Positions 5,714-13,040 of a DNA stretch of 14,276 bases are shown here, piece by piece. Both the position numbers and the translations under genes were made by a program. Within the stretch, counting starts at the first letter, position 1, and each line of letters begins with the position of its first letter. The stretch is from Gp6-AA40 sp036802945 (GTDB lineage: Bacteria; Acidobacteriota; Vicinamibacteria; Vicinamibacterales; UBA2999), in the NCBI GenBank assembly GCA_036802945.1, contig DAIRVG010000152.1, positions 1 to 14,276 on the forward strand. The letters are read 5' to 3'. The notes under the pieces are model-generated. The model ran no database searches. It had not been told where the DNA came from and worked only from the letters and a program-made list of their open reading frames with translations.

Positions 5714-6760
5714 TCAATTCGTGCGAAGCACGCGGGCGACCGCCTGCGTCACACCGTCGACGACGGTGATGGCCCGCGAGTAACGCATCCGTGTCGGTCC
5801 GATGATGCCGACGGTCCTGATCGTGCTCCCATCGGACGTCGTCGACGCAATGAGACTGAACGGACGCAGATCCGGGGCCGTATGCTCGCCGCCGATGACG
5901 ACGGTGAGTCCGGGGCCGTCGATGTATTTCGTCAAGAGGCGCACCATCCGCTCTTTTTCTTCCATCATCTCGAGCAACGCGCGCAAGGTCGGCAGCGACA
6001 CGCCTTCGGGCGCCGGCGTTTCGAGCAGCGACGCTGCCCCTTCGACGTGGAATCCCTGGTGCGTCGGCAGCTCCTCGAGCGTCGAGCGCGCAAGGCGCAA
6101 CGCGCGCGCCATCAGCTGATCGTACAACGTCCGCTCCTGAGCGAGTCGCGCGAGCACCGCCTCGCGGACGTCGAGAAGCGGAACCCCGGCAAATTCGGTG
6201 TTGAGGTAGTTCGCCGCCTCCACCAGTTCTTCGGAGCGAACCTCCTCACCCGCATCGACCACTTTCTGCGTGACCTGGTTGCCGCGCGAAACGACGACGA
6301 CGAGGACACGCGAGCCGCCGAGCGGCACGAACTCTATTCGCTGCAGCACGGCATCGTCGGTGCCTGCAATGGCGAAGCCGATGTGCCGGGACGCGCGCGA
6401 CACCATGTGCGAGACGCCCGCGAGCAGGTCGTCGATCAACGGGGACCGCTCGGCGTGTTGCCGTAACTGGTTCTCGACGACAGCGGTTGGCCTCGTGGGC
6501 CTGCGGCTCTCGAGGAGCAAATCGACGAACACCCGGTAGCCGCGATCGGTCGGCACGCGACCGGCGGAGGTATGCGGCTGGTGCACGTAGCCTTCATCCT
6601 CGAGCCTGACGAGCACGTTGCGGACGGTCGCTGATGAGACAGCGACGCCGCTCTCCCGGGCGAGCGTCTGCGAAGGCACGGGCTCACCGGTCGCGATGTA
6701 CTCGCGCACCAGCGCCGCCAACAGCCGCCGAGACCGTTCGGAGAGTTCGTGAGAAACCAT
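5714..6760 (-). CDS. hrcA: Heat-inducible transcription repressor HrcA
   Basis: A 348-residue HrcA, the repressor that binds CIRCE operators upstream of chaperone operons and needs GroEL for activity. The N-terminal winged helix-turn-helix (about 5-75) contains SSATVRNVLVRLEDEGYV and the family signature PHTSAGRVPTDRGYRVFVD (62-80). The central GAF-like domain and dimerisation part follow, with GGEHTAPDLRPFSLIAS and the closing VGIIGPTRMRYSRAITVVDGV block. It is the first gene of the minus-strand operon. I searched its upstream region (6761-6990) for the CIRCE pattern TTAGCACTC-N9-GAGTGCTAA and did not find it, so autoregulation through a standard CIRCE here is not supported. Confidence 0.97.
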   Translation of the reverse strand: MVSHELSERSRRLLAALVREYIATGEPVPSQTLARESGVAVSSATVRNVLVRLEDEGYVHQPHTSAGRVPTDRGYRVFVDLLLESRRPTRPTAVVENQLRQHAERSPLIDDLLAGVSHMVSRASRHIGFAIAGTDDAVLQRIEFVPLGGSRVLVVVVSRGNQVTQKVVDAGEEVRSEELVEAANYLNTEFAGVPLLDVREAVLARLAQERTLYDQLMARALRLARSTLEELPTHQGFHVEGAASLLETPAPEGVSLPTLRALLEMMEEKERMVRLLTKYIDGPGLTVVIGGEHTAPDLRPFSLIASTTSDGSTIRTVGIIGPTRMRYSRAITVVDGVTQAVARVLRTN

Positions 6761-6788
6761 TACCTGTCAGAAGCTTAGGGCTTTACAG

Positions 6789-6794
6789 ATTATA
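6789..6794 (-). promoter_or_regulatory. Candidate -10 box for the hrcA operon
   Basis: A perfect TATAAT on the minus strand lies about 29 bp before the hrcA ATG, standing out in GC-rich DNA. A -35 at 16-17 bp spacing would be GTGAAC or CGTGAA, a poor match. A short AGG lies about 5 nt before the ATG. Confidence 0.5.
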
Positions 6795-6831
6795 GCGTGT
6801 CGAACCAAAGGTTCACGCAGGGGGGCTGGTT

Positions 6832-6908
6832 GTTCACTCTTCTCGGTTCTTCGTTCTCTGTTCGTGTTCAAGTTCCGTTCTAAGTTCGGAGTTCAGCTTC
6901 GGCGTTCG
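6832..6908 (+). repeat. Left GTTC-rich inverted-repeat arm of the four-helix-bundle element
   Basis: About ten GTTC words occur at 3-9 nt spacing. The outer 44 nt (6832-6875) are the reverse complement of 7529-7572 with four mismatches, including a perfect 22-nt run next to the inner edge. The inner part (6876-6908) pairs only loosely with the GAAC words before 7529, keeping their spacing. A smaller GAACC-AAA-GGTTC hairpin (6802-6814) lies just outside. Confidence 0.93.
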
Positions 6909-7009
6909 GCTATGCGGCCCCGCGTCGCAGCTTCTGCGTTGTCCCGGGCCCGCCCAACGAAGATCGCTCCTGAAATCGCGCGGCACTGCGTGTGCCCTGT
7001 TGCGAACGC

Positions 7010-7570
7010 ATGCGCGGTGTCCGACGCTTCACCGATCTTCGGGCGTGGCAGGCGTGCGACGTCTACAAGAAGGCTGTGTATAAGCTGCTCGACAAAGGGG
7101 TGTTCGGGAAGGACTGGAAGCGTCTCGAACAGCTCGAGGATTCTGTTGCCGGGCCGCCCGGCCATGTCGCGGAGGGCTTTGGTCGCTTCAATCCTCCGGA
7201 TTTTGCGCGGTTCACGGTCATTGCACGTTCATCGATCATGGAATCCCAGAGTCACCTAATCGATGCGGTCGACAAGAGGTACATCACCGAGCAAACAAGG
7301 CTGGAGCTGGATTCTCTCGCCGTGTCGGCGCTCGAGGAAGTCACCGGGCTCATGGAATATCTGCAGTCGCCGGAAGCGCTCCGCAATGCCCGCCGGGCAC
7401 GCGAACGACGCATCGCGTCGCGCCCCGCGCGCCTCTCGCGCCGAACCCAGAACCGTGAACCCTCGAACCCCGAACAGACGAACCCAGAACAGGCGAACCC
7501 CGAACATCCGAACAAAGAACCCCGAACCGAACTTGAACACGAACAGAGAAACCAGAACCCAGAAGAGTGA
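7010..7570 (+). CDS. Four-helix-bundle protein (23S rRNA intervening-sequence family)
   Basis: A 186-residue protein if started at ATG 7010 (MRGVRRFTDLRAWQACDVYK); a GTG at 6992 would add six residues. Residues about 6-125 match the four-helix-bundle family first known from ORFs in 23S rRNA intervening sequences and related to the Avd accessory protein of diversity-generating retroelements. Hallmarks are FTDLRAWQ, the HVAEGFGRFNPPDFARFTVIARSSIMES core, and a final LMEYLQ helix. Family members are usually about 115-130 residues; the extra tail (about 140-186) is a low-complexity Asn/Pro/Glu/Gln string encoded by the GAAC repeats and the right inverted-repeat arm. The molecular function is unknown; RNA or nucleic-acid binding is plausible. 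It is divergent from hrcA and convergent with the PBP gene, and stands alone with no reverse transcriptase nearby. Confidence 0.85.
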   Translation: MRGVRRFTDLRAWQACDVYKKAVYKLLDKGVFGKDWKRLEQLEDSVAGPPGHVAEGFGRFNPPDFARFTVIARSSIMESQSHLIDAVDKRYITEQTRLELDSLAVSALEEVTGLMEYLQSPEALRNARRARERRIASRPARLSRRTQNREPSNPEQTNPEQANPEHPNKEPRTELEHEQRNQNPEE

Positions 7571-7572
7571 AC
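7442..7572 (+). repeat. Right GAAC-rich arm (overlaps the end of the four-helix-bundle gene)
   Basis: About seventeen GAAC words at 5-14 nt spacing, mostly 7-8 nt apart. The terminal 44 nt (7529-7572) are the inverted partner of 6832-6875 (40/44 identical). The array is translated in frame as the protein's tail, and the stop codon (7568-7570) lies inside the arm. Confidence 0.93.
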
Positions 7573-7620
7573 GCCTGTTCGTGAGTGAACGCCTGTTCGT
7601 GAGTGAGCGCCTGTTCGTTC
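7567..7620 (+). repeat. Three tandem 18-bp units
   Basis: GTGAACGCCTGTTCGTGA occurs twice exactly (7567-7584, 7585-7602) and a third time with changes (7603-7620, GTGAGCGCCTGTTCGTTC). Each of the first two units holds a small GAAC-GCCT-GTTC hairpin. The array starts inside the right inverted-repeat arm and ends six bases before the PBP stop codon, filling the space between two convergent genes. It may serve as a bidirectional 3'-end structure; this is not shown. Confidence 0.95.
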
Positions 7621-7625
7621 AGCGT

Positions 7626-9998
7626 TCACCAGCGATGCAGCTCGCAGTACTCGGTCGGCTCAGTTCCCGAGAGGAATGATTCCGTAAGTGTCCGGGGGCA
7701 GCCGGGCAGTGCGAGCTTGCCGGTGTCGCGATCGATTTCGGAGAACGTGATTCCCTCGGGCGCCTCGAACGGGGCGTTCGTATGTCCGGCGGTCGCGTTC
7801 TTCATGAACTGCGTCCAAATTGGCAGCGCGGCCTGGCTGCCGCTCACCGACACCGGCTGGTTGTCGTCGAAGCCCACCCAAACGACGGTCAGAAGGTCGG
7901 GGGTGAACCCGACGAACCACGCATCGCGCAGGTCGTTGGTCGTACCGCTCTTGCCGGCGGCGTCGAACGTGAACCCTGCCGCCCGCGCGCCCGCGCCAGT
8001 GCCCTCGTTGATCACGCTGCGCATCATGTTGGTCACGAGATACGTGGTATCAGGGCGCGCGACCCTGCGCAGCACGCCCTCCTTGGGCTTGAGATGACGC
8101 GTGCCGGCGTCGATTCCATTGATGACTTTGAGGGGACGCACCATCCCTCCATTGGTGAACAGCGTGTAGGCCTGCGCGACTTCGAGCGGCGTCAGTTCGA
8201 AGACACCAAGCGTGATGGCGGGGAAGCCACGCGGCGGCGTGCCGACCCCCACGCGCTTCCATACCTCGGCCACCTTGTCGAAACCGATGGTCTCGCCCAC
8301 GTGGATCGTTCCGAGGTTGCGCGACATGGCCAGCGCGCGTCGCCAGGTGATCTCACCGTCGTAGTCGTCGTAGTTCCTCGGCTCCCACGTCTGGTCATCG
8401 AAGGTAAACACCTCCGGTTCGTCGTTGGTCAGCGACGCAGGCGTCAGGTCATTGCGCCCTTCCGCCGCCGCGCGCTCGAATGCCGCGAGAAAGACGAACG
8501 GCTTGAACACCGATCCGGGCTGGCGACGGGCGATGATCGCGCGGTTGAACTGCGACTGGTTGTACGAGCGGCCTCCGACCATCGCGAGAATCTCGCCGGT
8601 CCGTGGATCGACGGCCAGGAGTGCCGCCTGCGCGCGCCCTTTGCGCTTCCGTCTGGCCAGCAGATCGTCGACACGCGTCAACCCGTCGCGCACCGCGTCG
8701 AGCGCGAGCCTCTGCAGGTTGATGTCGAGCGTCGTATGCACGTCGACCGAGTTCTCCTGCGCGGTGAGCCCGGGAAACTTCTCCGCGATTTCCTGACCAA
8801 CCATGTCGACGAAGTAGGGCGCCTCGTTGTCGACGCCCCGAGCGGCGACCTGCAACGGCTCGCGGCTGGCCCGATCGGCGACGTCCGTGGAGATGTATTC
8901 CTCGTCTGCCATGGCGCGCAGGACGATGTTGCGGCGTTCGACAGCGTTCTTTGGATTGACGAACGGGGAGTGCAGGCCAGGGTTCTGAATCACGCCCGCG
9001 ATCAGCGCGGCTTCGCCGACGGTCAGATTCGCGACGTCCTTGCCAAAGAACAGCCGCGATGCTTCCGCAACGCCGTGAATGGCGAATGACCCGCGCTGGC
9101 CGAGGTAGACGTCGGTCAGATAGAGCTCGAGGATCTCGTCCTTCGACGCGCGCCGCTCGAGCACGAGCGACATGAACGCCTCCTGCACCTTGCGGCGGTA
9201 GGAGCGCGTGCCGGTGGCCAGCTCACTGTTGAACTCATCGGTAAGGAAGAACATCCGCGCGAGCTGCTGGGTGATGGTGCTGCCACCGACCGGATACTTG
9301 TTGTCGCCGACCGCGTTGATGATGACGGAACGGATCACGCTGAAGGGGTTCACGCCAGGATGCGAGTAATAGCTCTGGTCCTCGATCGCGAGGACCGCCT
9401 GCTGCATCCGCTTCGGAATGGTCTCGAGCGACACGCGGCGCCGCTTCTCGCGCGCGCCGCTCGTCATCAGTGCGGTCAGGAGCGGCGGATCGAGCGTGAC
9501 CGCATCCGTCCTGATCGCCTTCGAGGTGCCGTTCATGATGTCGAGCGCTCTGATGCCGCGCGGCGGGGGAGGGGGCGGACCGCCAGCCCGTCTCACCGTC
9601 GGCGGAGCAGGGAACGTGGCGCGAATAGTCTTGCCGCTGAAGTCGCCGGTCCGCGGAGTGATGAGCACGGCGTTGCGGATGATCGCGAACTCGCCCGGCG
9701 CTTGCGCTGTCGGGCGCTGGGCATAGCCGAGATCGTTCAACCGCGCGATCAGCTCCTGCTCGCTGAGGGTCTCGCCGCGGCGTACTTCGAGCGGCCGGGC
9801 ATAGACGCGCGGGAGCGAGCGCTCACGCTCGCCCTGGAGCCGGGCGTCGATGATGCGCCCGAACGACACGTAGTAGTAGATGAGTGTCGCGCCGACGACG
9901 AGCGAGCCGATCGAGCAGGCGAGCAGCACATACCGCACGAGCTGCGGGTTGCGGGTCATCCATTTCTTCGCGCGCGTTCGTCGTGATGTTTTTGCCAT
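7626..9998 (-). CDS. mrcB: Class A penicillin-binding protein, PBP1b-type
   Basis: A 790-residue bifunctional peptidoglycan synthase anchored in the inner membrane, polymerising glycan and cross-linking stem peptides in the periplasm. Order: basic cytoplasmic N-terminus, one transmembrane helix (about 21-43), a UB2H-like region (about 60-130) as in PBP1b, a proline-rich stretch (140-146), glycosyltransferase family 51 with catalytic E206 in AIEDQSYYSHPGV and GGSTITQQLAR (238-248), then the transpeptidase with SVFK (S496-K499), SRN (559-561) and KSGTT (683-687). Every catalytic motif is present. The extreme C-terminus has two cysteines (CPRT and EYCELHRW). It starts 52 bp after bshC on the same strand. 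PBP1a/PonA is less likely, given the UB2H-like region and lack of an OB insert. Confidence 0.95.
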   Translation of the reverse strand: MAKTSRRTRAKKWMTRNPQLVRYVLLACSIGSLVVGATLIYYYVSFGRIIDARLQGERERSLPRVYARPLEVRRGETLSEQELIARLNDLGYAQRPTAQAPGEFAIIRNAVLITPRTGDFSGKTIRATFPAPPTVRRAGGPPPPPPRGIRALDIMNGTSKAIRTDAVTLDPPLLTALMTSGAREKRRRVSLETIPKRMQQAVLAIEDQSYYSHPGVNPFSVIRSVIINAVGDNKYPVGGSTITQQLARMFFLTDEFNSELATGTRSYRRKVQEAFMSLVLERRASKDEILELYLTDVYLGQRGSFAIHGVAEASRLFFGKDVANLTVGEAALIAGVIQNPGLHSPFVNPKNAVERRNIVLRAMADEEYISTDVADRASREPLQVAARGVDNEAPYFVDMVGQEIAEKFPGLTAQENSVDVHTTLDINLQRLALDAVRDGLTRVDDLLARRKRKGRAQAALLAVDPRTGEILAMVGGRSYNQSQFNRAIIARRQPGSVFKPFVFLAAFERAAAEGRNDLTPASLTNDEPEVFTFDDQTWEPRNYDDYDGEITWRRALAMSRNLGTIHVGETIGFDKVAEVWKRVGVGTPPRGFPAITLGVFELTPLEVAQAYTLFTNGGMVRPLKVINGIDAGTRHLKPKEGVLRRVARPDTTYLVTNMMRSVINEGTGAGARAAGFTFDAAGKSGTTNDLRDAWFVGFTPDLLTVVWVGFDDNQPVSVSGSQAALPIWTQFMKNATAGHTNAPFEAPEGITFSEIDRDTGKLALPGCPRTLTESFLSGTEPTEYCELHRW

Positions 9999-10009
9999 TC
10001 GGCTCTGCA

Positions 10010-10034
10010 GGGGGTTTCAAGACCCGCCCCTACG
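10010..10034. repeat. Weak palindrome between bshC and the PBP gene
   Basis: On the minus strand GGGGCGGGT, a CTTG loop, and AAACCCCC form an imperfect hairpin with one bulge. It fills part of the 52-bp gap downstream of bshC and could reduce readthrough into the PBP gene. No T-tract follows. It resembles the GC-rich intergenic palindromes elsewhere in the window. Confidence 0.35.
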
Positions 10035-10050
10035 TATCGGGATCCAACCC

Positions 10051-11709
10051 CTAGACCGTCAATACCCAATGGGTACCCAGGTCGGGCGACAGCTCCTCGG
10101 TGAGCCGGTCGACGAGCATGGGGCCGTATTTGTTGAGAAAATACACGAACCCAATCGCGCGTTCCTGCGGATCGCCGCCAGGAAACGCCTGCGCCTGGGC
10201 GTGCTGGAACTGTCGGCGCAAGGTGTCGTCTTTTCGCTTGGCGGCCTGGATGATCTTCCCGTGGAGTTTTTTCAGATCGTCCTGCATGCGGCCGAGCGCC
10301 GAGTGCGCGGCCCCTTCAAGGGTCGCATCAATCTGCGTGACGCTGGAGGCGAGCTGTTCCATGCGCTCCTGCAGCACACGCGCGACGTCCTCCAACGACG
10401 CCTCGACGCCTGGTGGCAGCTGCGCTTCGAGCAGTTGGTTCAACGCGGCCTCGTCCTGCGCCCGCAACTGCTCGAGGGGCACCTCGTGCCGCATGAGAAA
10501 TCGCATGGCGTTTGCGTCGAGGAGTGTCGCGGTCGTGCGTTGCTGCATGAGCGGCATCGGCACCCCGAACGCGTCGTAAATGCCGCGGAGCTGGCCGAGA
10601 TACGCCAGCTCGTTGGGGCCGGCAACGTAGCAGACGGTAGGAAAGAGCGTGTCCTGAACGATCGGCCGCAGCAGGACGTTGGGGCTGAACTCAGCGGGCG
10701 AGCGCTGAACGCGTGAGAGCAGCGCCTCCTTGGTTTCCACGCGTTCGCCGACCTCGAAGCGCTGTTGCTCTCCGTCGTGCAGGCGAATCGCCTCGCGCCC
10801 GCCATTGAGGTGGAACAGCGCGACTGTTCCCGGCTGCGGCGTGACCTGGGCGGTGTAACCACGGGCTTCCATCACCGCACCCACATCAGCGGCTAGCCGT
10901 GCGGTAGTGCCCGCGCGTTCGATCTCCTGCGCAAAGATGCTCGCAACCAGCGGCTTGGCGGCGGGATCCGCAGAGTTATAGACGACGAGGCCACGCGGAC
11001 CGAGGAGCGACTCCATCCACTGCCCGAACGCGTCGGCCATCCCTGCGCCGGAGTGATACGCTGCGCGGAGCGTGTCGAACAATGACGGGCTGAACTCGGT
11101 TGTCGGCAGCAGCCTGCCGAGTTCCGCGAGCGCGCTGTCAATCGAGTCATCCAGGCACACGCGGGCAACCGGCTCTCCATGCGCGCCTGGCGGGTCGCCG
11201 ACTGCCACAGTCCGATGCGCCAGCGCTGCGTCGAGCACCCCGCACGATTTCACTTCATCCCAGTCGTGATCCTCGGCGTCTATCCAGAAGACGGCGACAG
11301 CCGGCACCTTGTGCTGCTCCGTGACTTGTTCGGCGAGCTGGACGGCGGTGATCGCCTTCAGCAGCGTGAAGAGTGGACCGCCGAAGAGACCCGCCTGCTG
11401 GCCGGTGACGACAGCGACCGTGTTCGTGTCGCGCAGCCGAGCAGCCGCGGCGATCGCTTCAGGCGGCGCGCCGCGCCGGCGCTGTTGCGCCTGAAGAATG
11501 TCTGCAATGGCGGCGCGGTTACGCGGATGCTGCTGGCTGCGAACAATCGCCTCGCGCCAGACACGCTGGTCGCGCGGATCGCCCGCGAAGAAGTCGCCGA
11601 CCTTCTCGTAATCGAACGCGTAGTCGGCAACCAACGGCCTGATCCACGGGAACCGGCGTATGTCGATGGGGATGCGTGAGGTCGTCGCCACGCCTGGCTG
11701 GGGGAACAC
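10051..11709 (-). CDS. bshC: Putative cysteine ligase BshC (bacillithiol biosynthesis)
   Basis: A 552-residue BshC, the last enzyme of bacillithiol synthesis, which adds cysteine to glucosaminyl-malate to make the thiol BSH in the cytoplasm. Recognition rests on VVTGQQAGLFGGPLFTLLKA (100-119), AVFWIDAEDHDWDEVK (139-154), the nucleotide-binding-like core, NVLLRPIVQDTLFPTVCYVA, GPNELAYLGQLRGIYDAFGV, and a C-terminal coiled coil (roughly 440-500) that drives dimerisation. Length fits the family (about 540). The start is a GTG at 11709; GTG codon 7 is an alternative. The BshA and BshB enzymes are not in this window. Bacillithiol genes occur in Firmicutes, Bacteroidota, Deinococcota and Acidobacteriota, which helps to place the host. 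Confidence 0.94.
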   Translation of the reverse strand: MFPQPGVATTSRIPIDIRRFPWIRPLVADYAFDYEKVGDFFAGDPRDQRVWREAIVRSQQHPRNRAAIADILQAQQRRRGAPPEAIAAAARLRDTNTVAVVTGQQAGLFGGPLFTLLKAITAVQLAEQVTEQHKVPAVAVFWIDAEDHDWDEVKSCGVLDAALAHRTVAVGDPPGAHGEPVARVCLDDSIDSALAELGRLLPTTEFSPSLFDTLRAAYHSGAGMADAFGQWMESLLGPRGLVVYNSADPAAKPLVASIFAQEIERAGTTARLAADVGAVMEARGYTAQVTPQPGTVALFHLNGGREAIRLHDGEQQRFEVGERVETKEALLSRVQRSPAEFSPNVLLRPIVQDTLFPTVCYVAGPNELAYLGQLRGIYDAFGVPMPLMQQRTTATLLDANAMRFLMRHEVPLEQLRAQDEAALNQLLEAQLPPGVEASLEDVARVLQERMEQLASSVTQIDATLEGAAHSALGRMQDDLKKLHGKIIQAAKRKDDTLRRQFQHAQAQAFPGGDPQERAIGFVYFLNKYGPMLVDRLTEELSPDLGTHWVLTV

Positions 11710-11783
11710 CGGTCGGTACTGTCGCAGAGCGCCGCTTACACTGTCAAGGCGGCGCCATCGACGTGTTGCGCGTCGTCCCCACC

Positions 11784-11819
11784 ATTCGCACTATTCGCAC
11801 TCTTCGCACCTCTCGCTCC
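11784..11819 (+). repeat. 9-bp tandem repeat upstream of carA
   Basis: ATTCGCACT occurs twice exactly (11784-11792, 11793-11801), followed by CTTCGCACC and the diverged TCTCGCTCC. It lies in the 186-bp gap between the divergent bshC and carA genes, upstream of the candidate carA -10. No gene is seen in this gap. Confidence 0.9.
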
Positions 11820-11834
11820 CCTCCAACCCTGTGT

Positions 11835-11872
11835 TATGTATAATCATGCAGCCCGCGACATAATCATACATA
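11835..11872 (+). promoter_or_regulatory. carA promoter with AT-rich dyad/direct repeat
   Basis: A perfect TATAAT (11839-11844) lies inside TATGTATAATCATG (11835-11848), whose inverted partner CATAATCATACATA (11859-11872) matches at 12 of 14 positions. The same bases also make a direct repeat: ATAATCAT at 11840-11847 and 11860-11867, exactly 20 bp apart. The spacing places two repressor half-sites on one face of the helix, over the -10 and the presumed transcription start. An arginine or pyrimidine regulator is a reasonable guess, as carAB feeds both pathways, but the sites do not match the E. coli ARG box closely. No clear -35. Confidence 0.5.
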
Positions 11873-11895
11873 CCCGCAGGCTCACCTCATCAAAC

Positions 11896-13035
11896 ATGAA
11901 CGCAATTCTGGCGCTGGAAGACGGGACCTGGTATCGCGGCGTCGGTGCCGGCGCGTCCGGCGAGACGAGCGGCGAGGTGGTCTTCAACACAAGCATGACC
12001 GGATACCAGGAGGTCCTGACCGACCCCTCGTACGCCGGGCAGATCGTGGCGATGACGGCGCCGCTGATTGGCAATTACGGCGTCGCGCCCGGTGACGCCG
12101 AGTCACAGGCGCCGCGCGTCGCGGGGTTCATCATGCGCGAGGCCTCGCCGGTCGCCAGTAACTGGCGGTCGGATGAGTCGCTCCGCGATTACCTCGTCCG
12201 CTACAACATCGTCGCTATCGCCGACATCGATACGCGGGCGCTGACGCGTGTCCTGCGATCGGCAGGCGTTATGCGCGGTGTCGTGGCGACGGGCCATGTC
12301 GACCCTGAAAAGCTCGTCGAAAAGGCGCGAGCCATTCCGAAGATGGAAGGGTCGGACCTGGTGCGGGGTGTCACGTGCGAACAGCCGTTCGAGTGGCGCG
12401 ATCGTGCAACGTCGGCGGGCGACGCGGATCACCTCGAGTTCGGCATTACACCCGAGCGCCGTCCGTCCAGGCGGTTGCGCGTGGCCGCGTATGACTTCGG
12501 GATCAAATGGAACATCCTGCGTCGGCTGGACGCGTACGGCTGCGACGTCCGGGTGTTCCCGGCGGATGCGCCCGCCAGCGATCTCCTCGCGATCGAGCCG
12601 GACGGCATCTTTTTGAGCAACGGCCCCGGCGATCCAGCGGCCTTGCCGTACGCCGTCGAAAATGTGCGCGAGCTCGTGAAGTCCGACGTCCCTACGTTCG
12701 GCATCTGTCTCGGCCACCAGATTCTCGGCCTTGCGGTCGGCGGCCAGACATTCAAACTGAAGTTCGGTCATCGTGGCGCCAATCACCCGGTGAAGGAGCT
12801 CAGCTCCGGAAAAGTGGAAATCACGTCGCAGAATCATGGCTTTGCCGTCGACCCGGGTTCGCTGCCGCCGGACGTCACGGTGACCCACTTGAATCTCTAC
12901 GACGGCACAGTCGAAGGCTTCGCGCACACGAGCAAGCCCATCTTTTCGGTGCAGTACCATCCCGAAGCGTCACCGGGCCCGCACGACGCGGATTACCTGT
13001 TCCGCCAGTTCCTGGAATCGATGGAGAAAAGGTGA
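11896..13035 (+). CDS. carA: Carbamoyl-phosphate synthase small (glutaminase) subunit
   Basis: A 379-residue CarA. It hydrolyses glutamine and passes ammonia through a tunnel to CarB for carbamoyl phosphate, the precursor of pyrimidines and arginine. The N-terminal interaction domain (1-150, with FNTSMTGYQEVLTDPSYAGQ) precedes a class I amidotransferase domain: YDFGIKWNILR (199-209), LSNGPGDP (240-247), nucleophile C271 in FGICLGHQ, and H355/E357 in QYHPEASPGP. These residues sit at almost the same numbers as in the E. coli subunit (C269, H353, E355). The start at ATG 11896 gives the family's normal N-terminus; an upstream in-frame ATG at 11836 would translate the promoter dyad and is unlikely. 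carB follows 102 bp later. Confidence 0.97.
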   Translation: MNAILALEDGTWYRGVGAGASGETSGEVVFNTSMTGYQEVLTDPSYAGQIVAMTAPLIGNYGVAPGDAESQAPRVAGFIMREASPVASNWRSDESLRDYLVRYNIVAIADIDTRALTRVLRSAGVMRGVVATGHVDPEKLVEKARAIPKMEGSDLVRGVTCEQPFEWRDRATSAGDADHLEFGITPERRPSRRLRVAAYDFGIKWNILRRLDAYGCDVRVFPADAPASDLLAIEPDGIFLSNGPGDPAALPYAVENVRELVKSDVPTFGICLGHQILGLAVGGQTFKLKFGHRGANHPVKELSSGKVEITSQNHGFAVDPGSLPPDVTVTHLNLYDGTVEGFAHTSKPIFSVQYHPEASPGPHDADYLFRQFLESMEKR

Positions 13036-13040
13036 CTGCC

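Noticed and set aside
6761..6990. CIRCE operator for HrcA
   Set aside because: No TTAGCACTC/GAGTGCTAA pair is found upstream of hrcA; the palindromes there are GAAC/GTTC based.
6832..7572. Diversity-generating retroelement
   Set aside because: The four-helix-bundle protein is related to Avd, but there is no reverse transcriptase, template repeat or variable target gene in the window.
7440..7620. CRISPR array
   Set aside because: The GAAC words are 4 nt at irregular 5-14 nt spacing, and the 18-bp units are head to tail with no spacers. There are no cas genes.
7782..9089. Long plus-strand open frame (435 codons) opposite the PBP gene
   Set aside because: It is antisense to a gene with every PBP motif intact, reads as Arg/His/Asp-rich sequence without a recognisable domain, and such frames are expected opposite GC-rich codons.
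11836..11895. Extended N-terminus of CarA from an upstream in-frame ATG
   Set aside because: The extra 20 residues come from the AT-rich promoter dyad, and the CarA family begins at the MNAILALEDG position.
12103..12960. Minus-strand open frame (285 codons) opposite carA
   Set aside because: It has no family features, and carA is unambiguous on the other strand.
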